Positions 17,973 to 26,508 of a stretch of DNA of 64,000 bases are shown here, piece by piece. The notes beneath the pieces are model-generated. The model did not search any database. It had not been told where the DNA came from and saw only the letters and a list, made by a program, of their open reading frames with translations. The DNA is from DSBG01 sp049975365 (GTDB lineage: Bacteria > Desulfobacterota > Desulfomonilia > UBA1062). The DNA is taken from the NCBI GenBank assembly GCA_049975365.1, contig JBNGDS010000003.1:30362-94361 (forward strand), written 5' to 3'. Positions within the stretch are counted from its first letter, which is position 1; each line of letters opens with the position of its first letter. The translations under genes and the position numbers were made by a program.

Positions 17973-18473
17973 GTGAAAGCATTGGTCAAACTACTCGATA
18001 CAATAAGTGAGTGGACGGGCAGGATCTTCGGCTGGGTCATCGTGCCGCTGGTGCTCCTGACGGTCATGGAGGTCATCCTCCGGAGATTTCTGAACTCACC
18101 GACTATCTGGAGCTTCGAGGTGCTCAAGCAGCTCTATGCCCTCCACTTCATGATCGTTGCCGCGTTCGCACTGCTCTATCGATCGCATGTCTCCGTGAAT
18201 GTCTTCACCATGATGCTCTCACAGAAGTCAAAAGCGATCCTGGACATCGTCACGTACTTCATATTCTTCTTTCCGTTCTGTATTGTCTGCGCATGGCAGG
18301 GATACAGCTTTGCCGCTAGGTCATGGGCCATGAAGGAGACATCATGGAGCGTGTTCGCACCTCCACTGTACCCGATTAAAACCGTCATCATCATCACCTT
18401 CATCCTGCTCATCCTCCAGGGGGTATCCGAGGTGATCAAGCGAGTGTATCTCATCAAGGGGGTGGAGCTATGA
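17973..18473 (+). CDS. dctQ: TRAP transporter small membrane subunit (DctQ)
   Basis: 166 residues from a GTG at 17973, chosen because AGGAGG lies at 17958-17963 with 9-base spacing; the frame is open further upstream but without a ribosome site. Four hydrophobic segments are seen (about 17-37, 55-75, 90-112, 128-150), as expected for DctQ. It supports the large subunit in a sodium-driven uptake complex in the inner membrane. Its stop overlaps the dctM start. Confidence 0.9.
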   Translation: MKALVKLLDTISEWTGRIFGWVIVPLVLLTVMEVILRRFLNSPTIWSFEVLKQLYALHFMIVAAFALLYRSHVSVNVFTMMLSQKSKAILDIVTYFIFFFPFCIVCAWQGYSFAARSWAMKETSWSVFAPPLYPIKTVIIITFILLILQGVSEVIKRVYLIKGVEL

Positions 18474-19801
18474 TGGACCTGAGCCCGGAACTTTTAACCG
18501 TCCTCATGTTTGCAGGTCTGCTCATCGGCCTGTTCATGGGACACCCTTTGGCCTTCGTGCTTGGCGGACTCGCAGTGATCTTCGGGTATATCGGCTGGGG
18601 CCCGTCGGTATTCTACGTGTTCATGAACCGCATCTGGGGCACCATGGACAACTATGTCCTCCTGGCCATACCCCTGTTCATCTTCATGGCCCAGTTCCTC
18701 GACCGGTCAGGGGTCGCCGAAGATCTGTTCAACGCACTGCGCTACCTCCTGGGACAGACCAAGGGAGGCATCGGCCTTGCAGTAGTCGGGGTGTCCACTG
18801 TGTTCGCAGCCTGTACAGGGATCATCGGGGCATCGGTGGTCACCATGGGTCTCCTGGCACTTCCCATGATGAGGAAGTACGGGTATGACGAAGAGCTGTC
18901 CTATGGAGCGATCTGTGCAGGTGGTACCCTGGGCATCCTGATCCCGCCGAGCATCATGCTCGTGGTCATGGCAAGCGAGGCAACGCTTTCAGTTGGAAAA
19001 CTGTTTGCAGGAGCCGTCATCCCCGGCTTGATCCTGGCTATCCTCTACATGATCTACATCGGTGTGCGCTGTAAAATCAACCCGAAACTCGGTCCTCCCA
19101 TCAGCAGGGAGGAGCGAGCTGCCATAACGAATAAGCAGCTCTTCACCATGGTCATGAAGTCTCTGGTTCCACCCATGATTCTCATCCTCGGTGTCCTTGG
19201 GTCTATCTTCTTCGGCATCGCAACCCCCACGGAGGCCGCTGGCGTCGGGGCATTTCTGGCTTTCCTGATGGTGCTGGGGTATCGGAAATTTACCTGGAAA
19301 GGCCTGTACCAGGCAGTCATGCAGACAGCGAAAACCAATGCCATGGTCATCATCATCCTGTGCGGGGCAACCTGCTTTACCGGGGTATTCCTCGGCGTGG
19401 GCGGTGGAGACGTTGTGACTGATTTCGTGAATGGCCTGGGACTGGGGAAATGGGGAACCTTCTGGGTCATGCAGCTCATTGTTCTGCTGCTGGGGGCGTT
19501 CATTGACTGGATCGGGATCGTGCTCATCTGCTTCCCTCTCTTCCTGCCCATAGCCCAGGATCTCGGGTTTGACACGATATGGTTCGTCATCACCATCGCC
19601 GTGAATCTGCAGGCATCGTTCCTGACCCCGCCCTTCGGTTACGCCCTGTTCTACATCAAGGGCGTAGATCCGGACCGGATCGATATTAAACGGGTCTACA
19701 AGGGCATTATCCCGTATGTGATCATGGTCGTAATCGGCCTGGCCATCACCACCTACTTCCCCCAGACCGTAACTTGGCTGGGCACATTTGTCGGTGACTG
19801 A
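18470..19801 (+). CDS. dctM: TRAP transporter large membrane subunit (DctM)
   Basis: 443 residues and about a dozen hydrophobic segments, the translocating subunit of the TRAP system. Family signatures include GHPLAFVLGGLAV near the N-terminus, GGTLGILIPPSIMLV, and PTEAAGVGAF. The start (ATG 18470; ATG 18473 is next) overlaps the dctQ stop, pointing to translational coupling. With DctP and DctQ it should take up an organic acid using a sodium gradient. Confidence 0.93.
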   Translation: MMDLSPELLTVLMFAGLLIGLFMGHPLAFVLGGLAVIFGYIGWGPSVFYVFMNRIWGTMDNYVLLAIPLFIFMAQFLDRSGVAEDLFNALRYLLGQTKGGIGLAVVGVSTVFAACTGIIGASVVTMGLLALPMMRKYGYDEELSYGAICAGGTLGILIPPSIMLVVMASEATLSVGKLFAGAVIPGLILAILYMIYIGVRCKINPKLGPPISREERAAITNKQLFTMVMKSLVPPMILILGVLGSIFFGIATPTEAAGVGAFLAFLMVLGYRKFTWKGLYQAVMQTAKTNAMVIIILCGATCFTGVFLGVGGGDVVTDFVNGLGLGKWGTFWVMQLIVLLLGAFIDWIGIVLICFPLFLPIAQDLGFDTIWFVITIAVNLQASFLTPPFGYALFYIKGVDPDRIDIKRVYKGIIPYVIMVVIGLAITTYFPQTVTWLGTFVGD

Positions 19802-19840
19802 CGCATGTGGAGGTGATCAAGGATTCATGGGAGGTGAGCG

Positions 19841-21085
19841 ATGAAACATTTGATGTTGAGAACAAGTTCCATGCTCATGGCGCTTTTTATACTCATACTC
19901 AGTGCACCGGGAATGAGTGTATCTGCAGAGGAGCCTTATCATCTTGGGGTTGCCCTCGGTCTGTCCGGCCCTGGAGCGCTGTACAGCCACGACGGTTTAA
20001 AGGCCATTGAGCTTGCAGTCGAAGAGATTAATGCGCTGGGAGGGTTCCTGGGGAAGCACCCGATACAGCTCTTTGTGCGGGATACTCTCACTCAGCCCGA
20101 CCCTGCTGCAAAAAAGGCCCGCGAGCTGATCCTGGATGACAACGTTCGGTGCATCCTCGGCACCTACTCCAGTGCGGCTGCGCTTGCGATCAAGCCGATC
20201 TGCAGGGAGCACAGGGTGCTTCACATCGCGGCCATCAGCAATTCGGAAAACCTCACAAAGGACGACTTCAGCCCCTACACCTTTTCCGTGGTGCCAAACA
20301 CATACATGCAGGCAAAGGCTGTGGCTCTCGCTGTCTCAAAATTCTCCAAGGACAAAGGCTGGTCGACATACGTAACCCTTGCGTCCGATTACGAATGGGG
20401 CAAATCAACACAGTCGAACTTCGTTGATATCTTAAAAGAGGTATCGCCTGAAATCAGCCTGAAGGCGGAATTCTGGCCGCCGCTCGGAGAGACAGAGTTC
20501 TATCCGTATATCAGGAAGATCATCATAGAGAAGCCGGACTTCATCTATGGCTCGCTCGCGTCCAAGGACAATGAGTACTGGCTCAACCAGGCAAAGACCT
20601 TCGGCCTCTTCGAACTCATTCCCTACCAGGGGTCCCTCATCAGTGTCTCGGAACTCATTGCACAGGGAGAACTACTGCCAAGGGGTGTTGTCGGTCTGAC
20701 CCGTGCACCGTTCTTTGCCCACATGGACGTGCCCATGATGAGCCACTTCGTGAACAGCTACAAGGCACGATTCGGTCAGTACCCCAGTGACTGGGCAGTT
20801 TTGGAATATGATGCAGTGTATGCCCTGAAGCAGGGCATCGAGAAGGCAGGGACTATTGACAGTGTACATGTCAAGGATGCCATGAGCGGCATGACGATCA
20901 AGACCTGCAGAGGTGAACTCACGTTTCGGAACATCGACAACCAGCTCAACTGCCCGTCGTATGTCGGCATGGTGGGGAAAGACCCGGCATACCCGTTCCC
21001 GATCTACAAAGACCTGATCATAATCAAAGGAGAAGATTCCTGGAGGCCGGAGAGCGAGATCCAGTCATCACGAGACAAGGGATAG
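19841..21085 (+). CDS. Branched-chain amino acid type (LIV-family) periplasmic binding protein
   Basis: 414 residues with a signal peptide (hydrophobic stretch about 8-27, cleavage near SVSAEE). It has the type I periplasmic-binding fold of ABC transporters for amino acids, amides and aromatic acids: LGVALGLSGPGALYSHDGLKAIE..INALGG, then ILGTYSSAAALAI. Ribosome site GGGAGGTGAG is strong. It follows dctM by 39 bases and is closed by a terminator at 21131, so it looks like the last gene of the TRAP transcript. No ABC permease or ATPase gene is here. It may bind a ligand related to the TRAP substrate, feed an ABC system encoded elsewhere, or act as a sensor partner; none can be decided. Confidence 0.85.
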   Translation: MKHLMLRTSSMLMALFILILSAPGMSVSAEEPYHLGVALGLSGPGALYSHDGLKAIELAVEEINALGGFLGKHPIQLFVRDTLTQPDPAAKKARELILDDNVRCILGTYSSAAALAIKPICREHRVLHIAAISNSENLTKDDFSPYTFSVVPNTYMQAKAVALAVSKFSKDKGWSTYVTLASDYEWGKSTQSNFVDILKEVSPEISLKAEFWPPLGETEFYPYIRKIIIEKPDFIYGSLASKDNEYWLNQAKTFGLFELIPYQGSLISVSELIAQGELLPRGVVGLTRAPFFAHMDVPMMSHFVNSYKARFGQYPSDWAVLEYDAVYALKQGIEKAGTIDSVHVKDAMSGMTIKTCRGELTFRNIDNQLNCPSYVGMVGKDPAYPFPIYKDLIIIKGEDSWRPESEIQSSRDKG

Positions 21086-21130
21086 ATGAAATCCATTCCA
21101 ACCTCCTTTTTTTGAGGATTCCCTACTACA

Positions 21131-21163
21131 ATGCAGGACCTTCCCCTGGTCCTGCATTTTTTT
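21131..21163 (+). terminator. Rho-independent terminator of the TRAP/binding-protein operon
   Basis: A perfect 10-bp stem ATGCAGGACC (21131-21140) with GGTCCTGCAT (21148-21157), a 7-base loop, then a T-rich tail TTTTTTCTTTG. It lies 46 bases after the binding-protein gene and before the oxidase gene, so the oxidase either has its own promoter or depends on read-through. Confidence 0.9.
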
Positions 21164-21200
21164 CTTTGTGAACTTGACCTGCCGTGAGAAAGGAAAGGAT

Positions 21201-22826
21201 ATGACGGAGAAAATCCCCCTTGAAGGTGTTCTCTCCCCTGATGAGTATCGGGAGATAGATACGTGTACAGCATCACTTCACGGGACAGACCCGTTTCCTT
21301 GTCTTGTAGAATTCCTCCAGGAGCGGTTCTCTCTCAGGCTCGAAACCGATCCTGACATCATCGGCGGGCTGATCGTCGACAGCTCGAATCTGCCGGGAAC
21401 GGCATCTGCCGCATGCCGGCCACGCACTGAGAGAGAATGTGCCGCCCTCGTTCGTGCATGCTTCTCTGCCCAGATACCCTTCACCGTTTCAGCCGGGAGG
21501 TCGAACCTTACCGGCAGTGCAACACCTGAAGGAGGTATTCTCATCTCCCTCGAGCAGATGAAGGAGCCTGAGGTGAAGGTGGATGCCAACAGGATGACAG
21601 TGCGTTCACCGGTAGGCATTATCCTGGAAGACTTAAGAAAAGAGGTCACGAGGCAGAGCTCGGATGCACTTGTCTTCCCTGTAGACCCTACCAGCAGGAC
21701 AGACGCCATGGTGGGCGGAGCGATCGCTTGCAATGCGTCCGGCTTCACCCCTGGTGATCCGGGAGCAATGAGGGATTGGGTAGAACAGCTCGATGTGCTC
21801 GTGCCCAGTGGGTACATGATCAGGGCTCGCAGAGGTCAGTACCTCTCAAGAAACAAGGTTTTCATTCTGTGTGAAAATAATTCTGAAACAATCATGCCTA
21901 TTCCCTGCTACGTGCGTCCTTCGATCAAGAATGCAAGCGGACCCTACTCCTCACCCGATGGGATCATGGACTTCGTAGATCTGATCGTCGGGAGTGAGGG
22001 GATCTTCGGGATCATCACCGGCTGTGAACTCAGACTCTCCAAGCGCCCGCATGACTTTCTCGACATTTTCTTTTCCCTGAGGGATGAATCCCAGGCCCTG
22101 CTCTGCCACGAGTATCTGCACCAGAGGCTATCCGGTGATTTCAGCTCATTGAGCGGGGTCGAGTACTTCGGCGTCAATTGCCGACACTACATGGACCATG
22201 AGAGCAAGCTCTTTTCCGGTCACGACCAGGTGGGCATCTATCTCCAGGTTCCCTTGTACGAGCAGAAGCTGGACGATGCCGCACAGGAGTGGTTTGAGAT
22301 CCTGACAGAGGCCCCCTGCACAATCGACGAGAATGCCATCAAGATCATGACCACGGACAAAGACCGGGCCATATTTCTCGAGGCACGCCATTCCATGCCG
22401 TCCCGTTCTCTGGAAGTGGTAAAACAGAGAGGAACCTACACCATCATGACGGATACAGTGGTTCCACGGCGGCTCTTCGGGGAGTTTCTCTCATATACCC
22501 ACGGTCTGCTGAAGACAGAGAACCTGGATTACCTTACCTTTGGTCACCTGGGGGACTGCCATCTGCACTTCATGATCCTTCCCGAGGCAGCGCAGCTGAG
22601 CCGAGCAACCCAGGTGTATGACCTCATCATCGAGAAGTCTGCATCTTTAGGCGGTGTGTACTCAGGGGAACATGGCACGGGAAAGCGCAAGCGAAGGGAC
22701 TTCCTGAAATGCTACGGAAAGGAAGCGCTCGATCAGCTCTGTGCCACGAAACGTGCCATCGATCCCGGGTTCCTCCTCAACCGGGGGAATGTCATCCCCT
22801 TCACTGAACCCACCTCGTGCGGTTGA
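21201..22826 (+). CDS. FAD-linked oxidase of the D-lactate/glycolate dehydrogenase (GlcD) family
   Basis: 541 residues from ATG 21201 (AAGGAAAGG just upstream). PCMH/VAO-type FAD-binding domain: VSAGRSNLTGSATPEGG and VDPTSRTDAMVGGAIACNASG bind the cofactor. A C-terminal oxidase domain ends with GGVYSGEHGTGKRKR, the family's conserved GEHGxG. Relatives oxidise D-lactate, glycolate or D-2-hydroxyglutarate, usually passing electrons to an iron-sulfur subunit. No iron-sulfur partner is encoded next to it. Its place just after the TRAP operon suggests it acts on the imported acid. The 3' end is convergent with nadE 28 bases away. Confidence 0.85.
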   Translation: MTEKIPLEGVLSPDEYREIDTCTASLHGTDPFPCLVEFLQERFSLRLETDPDIIGGLIVDSSNLPGTASAACRPRTERECAALVRACFSAQIPFTVSAGRSNLTGSATPEGGILISLEQMKEPEVKVDANRMTVRSPVGIILEDLRKEVTRQSSDALVFPVDPTSRTDAMVGGAIACNASGFTPGDPGAMRDWVEQLDVLVPSGYMIRARRGQYLSRNKVFILCENNSETIMPIPCYVRPSIKNASGPYSSPDGIMDFVDLIVGSEGIFGIITGCELRLSKRPHDFLDIFFSLRDESQALLCHEYLHQRLSGDFSSLSGVEYFGVNCRHYMDHESKLFSGHDQVGIYLQVPLYEQKLDDAAQEWFEILTEAPCTIDENAIKIMTTDKDRAIFLEARHSMPSRSLEVVKQRGTYTIMTDTVVPRRLFGEFLSYTHGLLKTENLDYLTFGHLGDCHLHFMILPEAAQLSRATQVYDLIIEKSASLGGVYSGEHGTGKRKRRDFLKCYGKEALDQLCATKRAIDPGFLLNRGNVIPFTEPTSCG

Positions 22827-22853
22827 GGCGTCCCCCGACGAATCGACTCACGC

Positions 22854-23831
22854 TCAGCTCCTCGCTTCAGGAAACGAGTACGGCATCTCCCTGAGGTGAG
22901 CTGTTGCCCTGTTCTTGGTGGTGAAATCCTGGAATGCACGCTTCACCGCTTCGTGAGGAAGTCCCAGTACGTGAGCTGCATCTTCTTCTCCTATGTGATG
23001 CTCCCATGCGTACAGGAGGAGATCCAGCTTGTCGAAGGGTATGCGGAAAAAGAATTCCTGATCGCTCACCGGAAGGCTGAAGGTATCCGGACTCGGGGTC
23101 CTGGCTACGATCTCCTGGGGCACATCCAGGTAGTGGGCGATCTGGTAGATCTGGTTCTTGTAGAGATGTGCGATGGGTTCCACATCGGTTCCTCCGTCCC
23201 CGTATCTGCAGAAGTCTCCGAGCAGGAATTCTGTGCGGTTCGTGGTTCCTGCAACGAGCAGATTCTTTCGGTCGGCTTCTGCATAGAGGTGGATCATGCG
23301 GGACCTGATCTTGATGTTTGCACAGGACGTGATAAATCTGAACCCCTCCGTGCTCAGACGTTTTCTCCTGATGTTTCCGTCCGGCAGCCGCACCTGGAGC
23401 ACATAGACGCTGAATGCGTCTCTCTCGAGCAGATCGGTCGGCAGGGAGATGTTGTACGTGCAGCCCTGCTCGAACTCGGGGATCAGGTTCTTGATGTAGG
23501 CATCTCGTGAAGAATACGGGAACACGCTCTCGACCGTTGGCGTGATATCGATCTCGCGGTGTTCGATACCAAGTCTCTCCGCATGGCTCCTGGCATAGAC
23601 ACTGCTTATGGGGTTCGACTCCTTCTCCGGGAGAATGAGCCCGACAACATGCTCATTTCCAAGGGCCACTGTTGCGAGGGCTGCCATGACAGCGGAATCG
23701 ATTCCTCCGCTCAGACCCACCACGATGCCGGCCCTGCGGTACACTTTTTTTGTCTGCTCCTGGAGAAAGACACTGATGCGGTTCACCTCGTGTTCAGGAT
23801 CAATGCGCAAGACGTCTCGAGTAAATCTCAT
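22854..23831 (-). CDS. nadE: NH3-dependent NAD+ synthetase
   Basis: 325 residues. It adenylates nicotinate adenine dinucleotide and amidates it to NAD. The PP-loop GLSGGIDSAVMAAL binds ATP, and GTTNRTEFLLGDFCRYGDGG plus DVEPIAHLYKNQIYQIA are the family's substrate-binding segments. There is no glutaminase domain, so it uses free ammonia or an outside donor; at 325 residues it is longer than the E. coli enzyme (275). pncB, another NAD-salvage gene, is at 48607-49800. Upstream lies a possible short overlapping frame and an inverted repeat. Confidence 0.93.
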   Translation of the reverse strand: MRFTRDVLRIDPEHEVNRISVFLQEQTKKVYRRAGIVVGLSGGIDSAVMAALATVALGNEHVVGLILPEKESNPISSVYARSHAERLGIEHREIDITPTVESVFPYSSRDAYIKNLIPEFEQGCTYNISLPTDLLERDAFSVYVLQVRLPDGNIRRKRLSTEGFRFITSCANIKIRSRMIHLYAEADRKNLLVAGTTNRTEFLLGDFCRYGDGGTDVEPIAHLYKNQIYQIAHYLDVPQEIVARTPSPDTFSLPVSDQEFFFRIPFDKLDLLLYAWEHHIGEEDAAHVLGLPHEAVKRAFQDFTTKNRATAHLREMPYSFPEARS

Positions 23832-24025
23832 GGGTATCCCTCTCTGTTCATTGCTTCCTCATGCATGATACGGCAGCTCTCGCTCCACTGTTGTCCAAGG
23901 AACTCCCGTTCAGGAGACTGTTCCTTAAAAATCTTCCAGCGGCCCGGTATGCTGCTCCCATCCCCGAACTTCCCCGGTACTGAGCAGACCAGACATCCAT
24001 ACCCGTCTGGTCTGTATTTTCGCAT
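23828..24025 (-). CDS. Possible small protein overlapping nadE start
   Basis: A 65-codon frame from ATG 24025 whose TGA stop overlaps the nadE ATG in the ATGA arrangement. The tail (WKIFKEQSPEREFLGQQW then SESCRIMHEEAMNREG) looks protein-like, and CLVC could bind metal. Against it: no ribosome site, and a minus-strand TATAAT-like box at 24032-24037 just upstream would make the message nearly leaderless. The alternative is an untranslated nadE leader with two hairpins. I recognise no family. Confidence 0.3.
   Translation of the reverse strand: MRKYRPDGYGCLVCSVPGKFGDGSSIPGRWKIFKEQSPEREFLGQQWSESCRIMHEEAMNREGYP
23985..24014. promoter_or_regulatory. Perfect 10-bp inverted repeat in the nadE / acp intergenic region
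   Basis: CAGACCAGAC (23985-23994) and GTCTGGTCTG (24005-24014) flank a 10-base spacer. TATTTT follows on the plus strand. It sits between divergent genes, downstream of a minus-strand TATAAT-like box, so it could be an operator, a leader hairpin for nadE, or a plus-strand terminator. A second, weaker hairpin (AAGGAAC...GTTCCTT, about 23898-23927) lies nearer nadE. Confidence 0.6.
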
Positions 24026-24097
24026 TGATATTATAACATTTGCTTTATATGATGCCGATAGTGGTATCAAGAGAGAATACATGCGAGAGGATAGTTC

Positions 24098-24349
24098 ATG
24101 CCTGATATGAAAGCCACCATTGAAGCATTCATCAAGGAAAATTTCATCATGGGAAGGAGTGAAGCGACCGTTAATCCAGACGAATCACTCATCGAGAGCG
24201 GTATCATGGACTCAACCGGGGTGCTCGAACTCGTTGAGTTTCTCGAAGCCACCTTCAGCATCCAGATCGAGGATGAAGAACTCATCCCTGAAAACCTGGA
24301 GACAATCAATAACATCATAACGTTTTTGAAGACAAAGGGCGTTGCCTAG
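24098..24349 (+). CDS. Acyl carrier protein-like protein
   Basis: 83 residues, acidic and helical, with the phosphopantetheine attachment motif DSTGVLELVEFLE (the Ser after Asp carries the arm). A ribosome site (GAGAGGATAG) precedes ATG 24098. The sequence departs from housekeeping AcpP (DSLDTVELVM), and no fab genes are near, so this is a dedicated carrier protein. It is followed 119 bases later by the PP-loop gene on the same strand; the pair probably works together. Confidence 0.85.
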   Translation: MPDMKATIEAFIKENFIMGRSEATVNPDESLIESGIMDSTGVLELVEFLEATFSIQIEDEELIPENLETINNIITFLKTKGVA

Positions 24350-24468
24350 TGGCAGTAATCGTGCACAGATTGCTCGAGGAATCCTCTCAAAGGATTTCCT
24401 GAACAGGATCTTCTCATCCATGGAAAACGAGCCGAACCGTATCAGATTGCCAAGGAGGTATTGAACCA

Positions 24469-25470
24469 ATGAGATTCTGTACCCAGTGTGTACTCCCCGA
24501 TACATTTCCTGGCATTTCTTTCGACGATGCAGGCATCTGCAACTACTGCAGGAATATACCAATTCCGACACAGGAGGAAAAACACCTGCACCTGAGGAAA
24601 TTCGAAGCACTCATCGAGGAAAAACGCGGAAAGCACCCCTTTGACTGCCTGCTTGCCTACAGCGGGGGAAAGGACTCCACCTATACGTTGTATCTCCTCA
24701 GGAAAAAGTTCAATCTGAATGTCCTGGCATGTGTCTTCGATAATGGCTTCATCTCTGACCAGGCCAAGATCAATATCACGAAGATGACAGACTCCCTCGG
24801 GGCAACCCTCATCATGTTCCGTCCACCCTTCGGTCTAATGAAAACGGTGTTCTCCCTTGCTGCGAAAAGAGACATCTACAGTCCGAAGACCCTCGACAGG
24901 GCCAGTTCGGTGTGCACCACCTGTATTGGAATGGTCAAGGGCATGATTCTGAAAACTGCGCTGTCCTACCACATTCCCCTGGTGGCCTTCGGGTGGTCTC
25001 CGGGACAGGCGCCCATCAGCTCCTCCATCATGCAGACAAACCCGAGGCTCCAGAGGATATCACACCGAACTGTCCGGGACCCGTTGATTTCGCTTGCAGG
25101 GGATGCTATCAGCCCATACTTCCTCGGCGATGAGGATCTCACATCAGACATGTCCGTCTGGCCGGTGAATGTTCATCCCCTGGCGTTCATGGAATACGAC
25201 GAGGAGATGATTTTTGACACCATCAGGTCCCTTGGATGGGTAAAACCAATTGATACCGATCCAAATTCCACAAACTGTCTGCTGAATGCCCTGGCAAATC
25301 ATCTCCACAAGGAACGATTCTCATTTCACCCCTATGCATGGGAGATTGCCGGAATCGTCCGCTCCGGTTCCATGAGCAGGGAAGACGGCATGGAAAAGGT
25401 CTACCAGGATGAAGACATGAACATGGTGAGGCAGGCAGCTCAACGCCTAGGAATTGATATCGATTCCTGA
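24469..25470 (+). CDS. PP-loop ATP pyrophosphatase related to N-acetyl-sugar amidotransferases
   Basis: 333 residues from ATG 24469 with AAGGAGGT at 24452-24459. The N-terminus carries a four-Cys site (Cys4, Cys7, Cys24, Cys27: CTQCVLPDTFPG...CNYC). Next comes the PP-loop AYSGGKDST, which activates a substrate carbonyl as adenylate, then CTTCIG, a second CxxC. This pattern matches the WbpG / TIGR03573 family that adds nitrogen to acetylated sugars in surface polysaccharides. Those enzymes usually have HisH/HisF-like ammonia-supplying partners; none is present. Instead an acyl carrier protein gene precedes it, so its acceptor could be tethered to that carrier. Its 3' end overlaps the convergent DHH gene by 24 bases. 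Confidence 0.75.
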   Translation: MRFCTQCVLPDTFPGISFDDAGICNYCRNIPIPTQEEKHLHLRKFEALIEEKRGKHPFDCLLAYSGGKDSTYTLYLLRKKFNLNVLACVFDNGFISDQAKINITKMTDSLGATLIMFRPPFGLMKTVFSLAAKRDIYSPKTLDRASSVCTTCIGMVKGMILKTALSYHIPLVAFGWSPGQAPISSSIMQTNPRLQRISHRTVRDPLISLAGDAISPYFLGDEDLTSDMSVWPVNVHPLAFMEYDEEMIFDTIRSLGWVKPIDTDPNSTNCLLNALANHLHKERFSFHPYAWEIAGIVRSGSMSREDGMEKVYQDEDMNMVRQAAQRLGIDIDS

Positions 25471-26508
25471 CGACGCTCTTTTTTCCGCAGGCCTGGTGAT
25501 GAGTTTCGTGGGCTCCGCATTCTTCGTGTTGACTTCCTTGAGAAATCGTTTGAGCAGAATGTCTTCCGGGTCTTTCACTTTCTTCAGGGCCTGGGTAAGG
25601 TCGATCTTTCCTGCGGCATACGTTTCGTGGCCGCCTCCCTTTCCAATGCCGTGACAGATTTTGTGGGCGAGGATTCCTGCCATGTAATTCGGCCGTGTTG
25701 TTCGAATTGAGAAGAGCAGGCTTCCGTTGTGCTTGCCGTAGCACAGGCACCACCGGATCCCCTCCATCTGGATGAGTTCATCCGCAAACTCGCCGATCAT
25801 CTCGGGCCATCCGATCATATCAAGCCGTGCAACAACCGCATCACCGTAAATCCTGGCATTATCAAGGACCGAGTACAGCTCAACGAAGTACTGCTTGGGC
25901 ATTTCCGGGTGCTCGATTCGGGCGAGTTTTTTCTGAAGGATGAACGGGTACAGGAAGATCGAGGCCTTGATGTCTGCGTCTGTCGATTGTCTTCCCAGGT
26001 CCCTGGTATCTGATTTGATGCCGTAAAACAATGCCGTTGCAACCTTCCTGTCCACGGGAAGCCCCAGGAGCCGGATATACTGGGCAATGATCGTCGAAGT
26101 GCTGCCCATGTCCTTGGGGATGTCCATGTAATCAACCTTGGTGGATGATTTTCTCACCGGGTGATGATCGATCACGATGTTCGGCTTCACCCCGTTCGGG
26201 AGGAGAAGGTTTCCCGTATGCGGCTGGCAGTCCACCACGGCAACCAGTGAATAATTCCGGGGAGAGATTGAGGATATCGGCGTCATGTCGATATTCAGGA
26301 GCTTGACCATGCTCTGGTTTTCTGCACGTCCTATAATCCCGCTGTAGGCGATAATGGATGAAACTCCGCAGGTCTTCCTGAACAGGTACTTGAGACCGAA
26401 GGCCGCTGCTATGCTGTCTGGGTCAGGGTTTTCATGGGTTACGATGAGAACCTTCCTTTTCCCTTTCAGCAGAGACAGGAGTTTGTCTTCCAGCTCTTGT
26501 TTCGTCAT
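25447..26508 (-). CDS. DHH/DHHA1 phosphoesterase (NrnA-like)
   Basis: 353 residues. The DHH domain shows metal-binding motifs THENPDPDSIAAAF, VVDCQPH and VIDHHP; the DHHA1 domain ends with GIGKGGGHETYAAGKI. Relatives degrade short oligoribonucleotides or dephosphorylate pAp; the PDPDS spelling is a common variant of the usual PDGDA. It is the last gene of the rpsP operon, joined to the Mut7-C gene by an ATGA overlap. Its end overlaps the PP-loop gene coming from the other strand. A ~40-residue basic C-terminal tail follows the last motif. Confidence 0.85.
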   Translation of the reverse strand: MTKQELEDKLLSLLKGKRKVLIVTHENPDPDSIAAAFGLKYLFRKTCGVSSIIAYSGIIGRAENQSMVKLLNIDMTPISSISPRNYSLVAVVDCQPHTGNLLLPNGVKPNIVIDHHPVRKSSTKVDYMDIPKDMGSTSTIIAQYIRLLGLPVDRKVATALFYGIKSDTRDLGRQSTDADIKASIFLYPFILQKKLARIEHPEMPKQYFVELYSVLDNARIYGDAVVARLDMIGWPEMIGEFADELIQMEGIRWCLCYGKHNGSLLFSIRTTRPNYMAGILAHKICHGIGKGGGHETYAAGKIDLTQALKKVKDPEDILLKRFLKEVNTKNAEPTKLITRPAEKRASSGIDINS

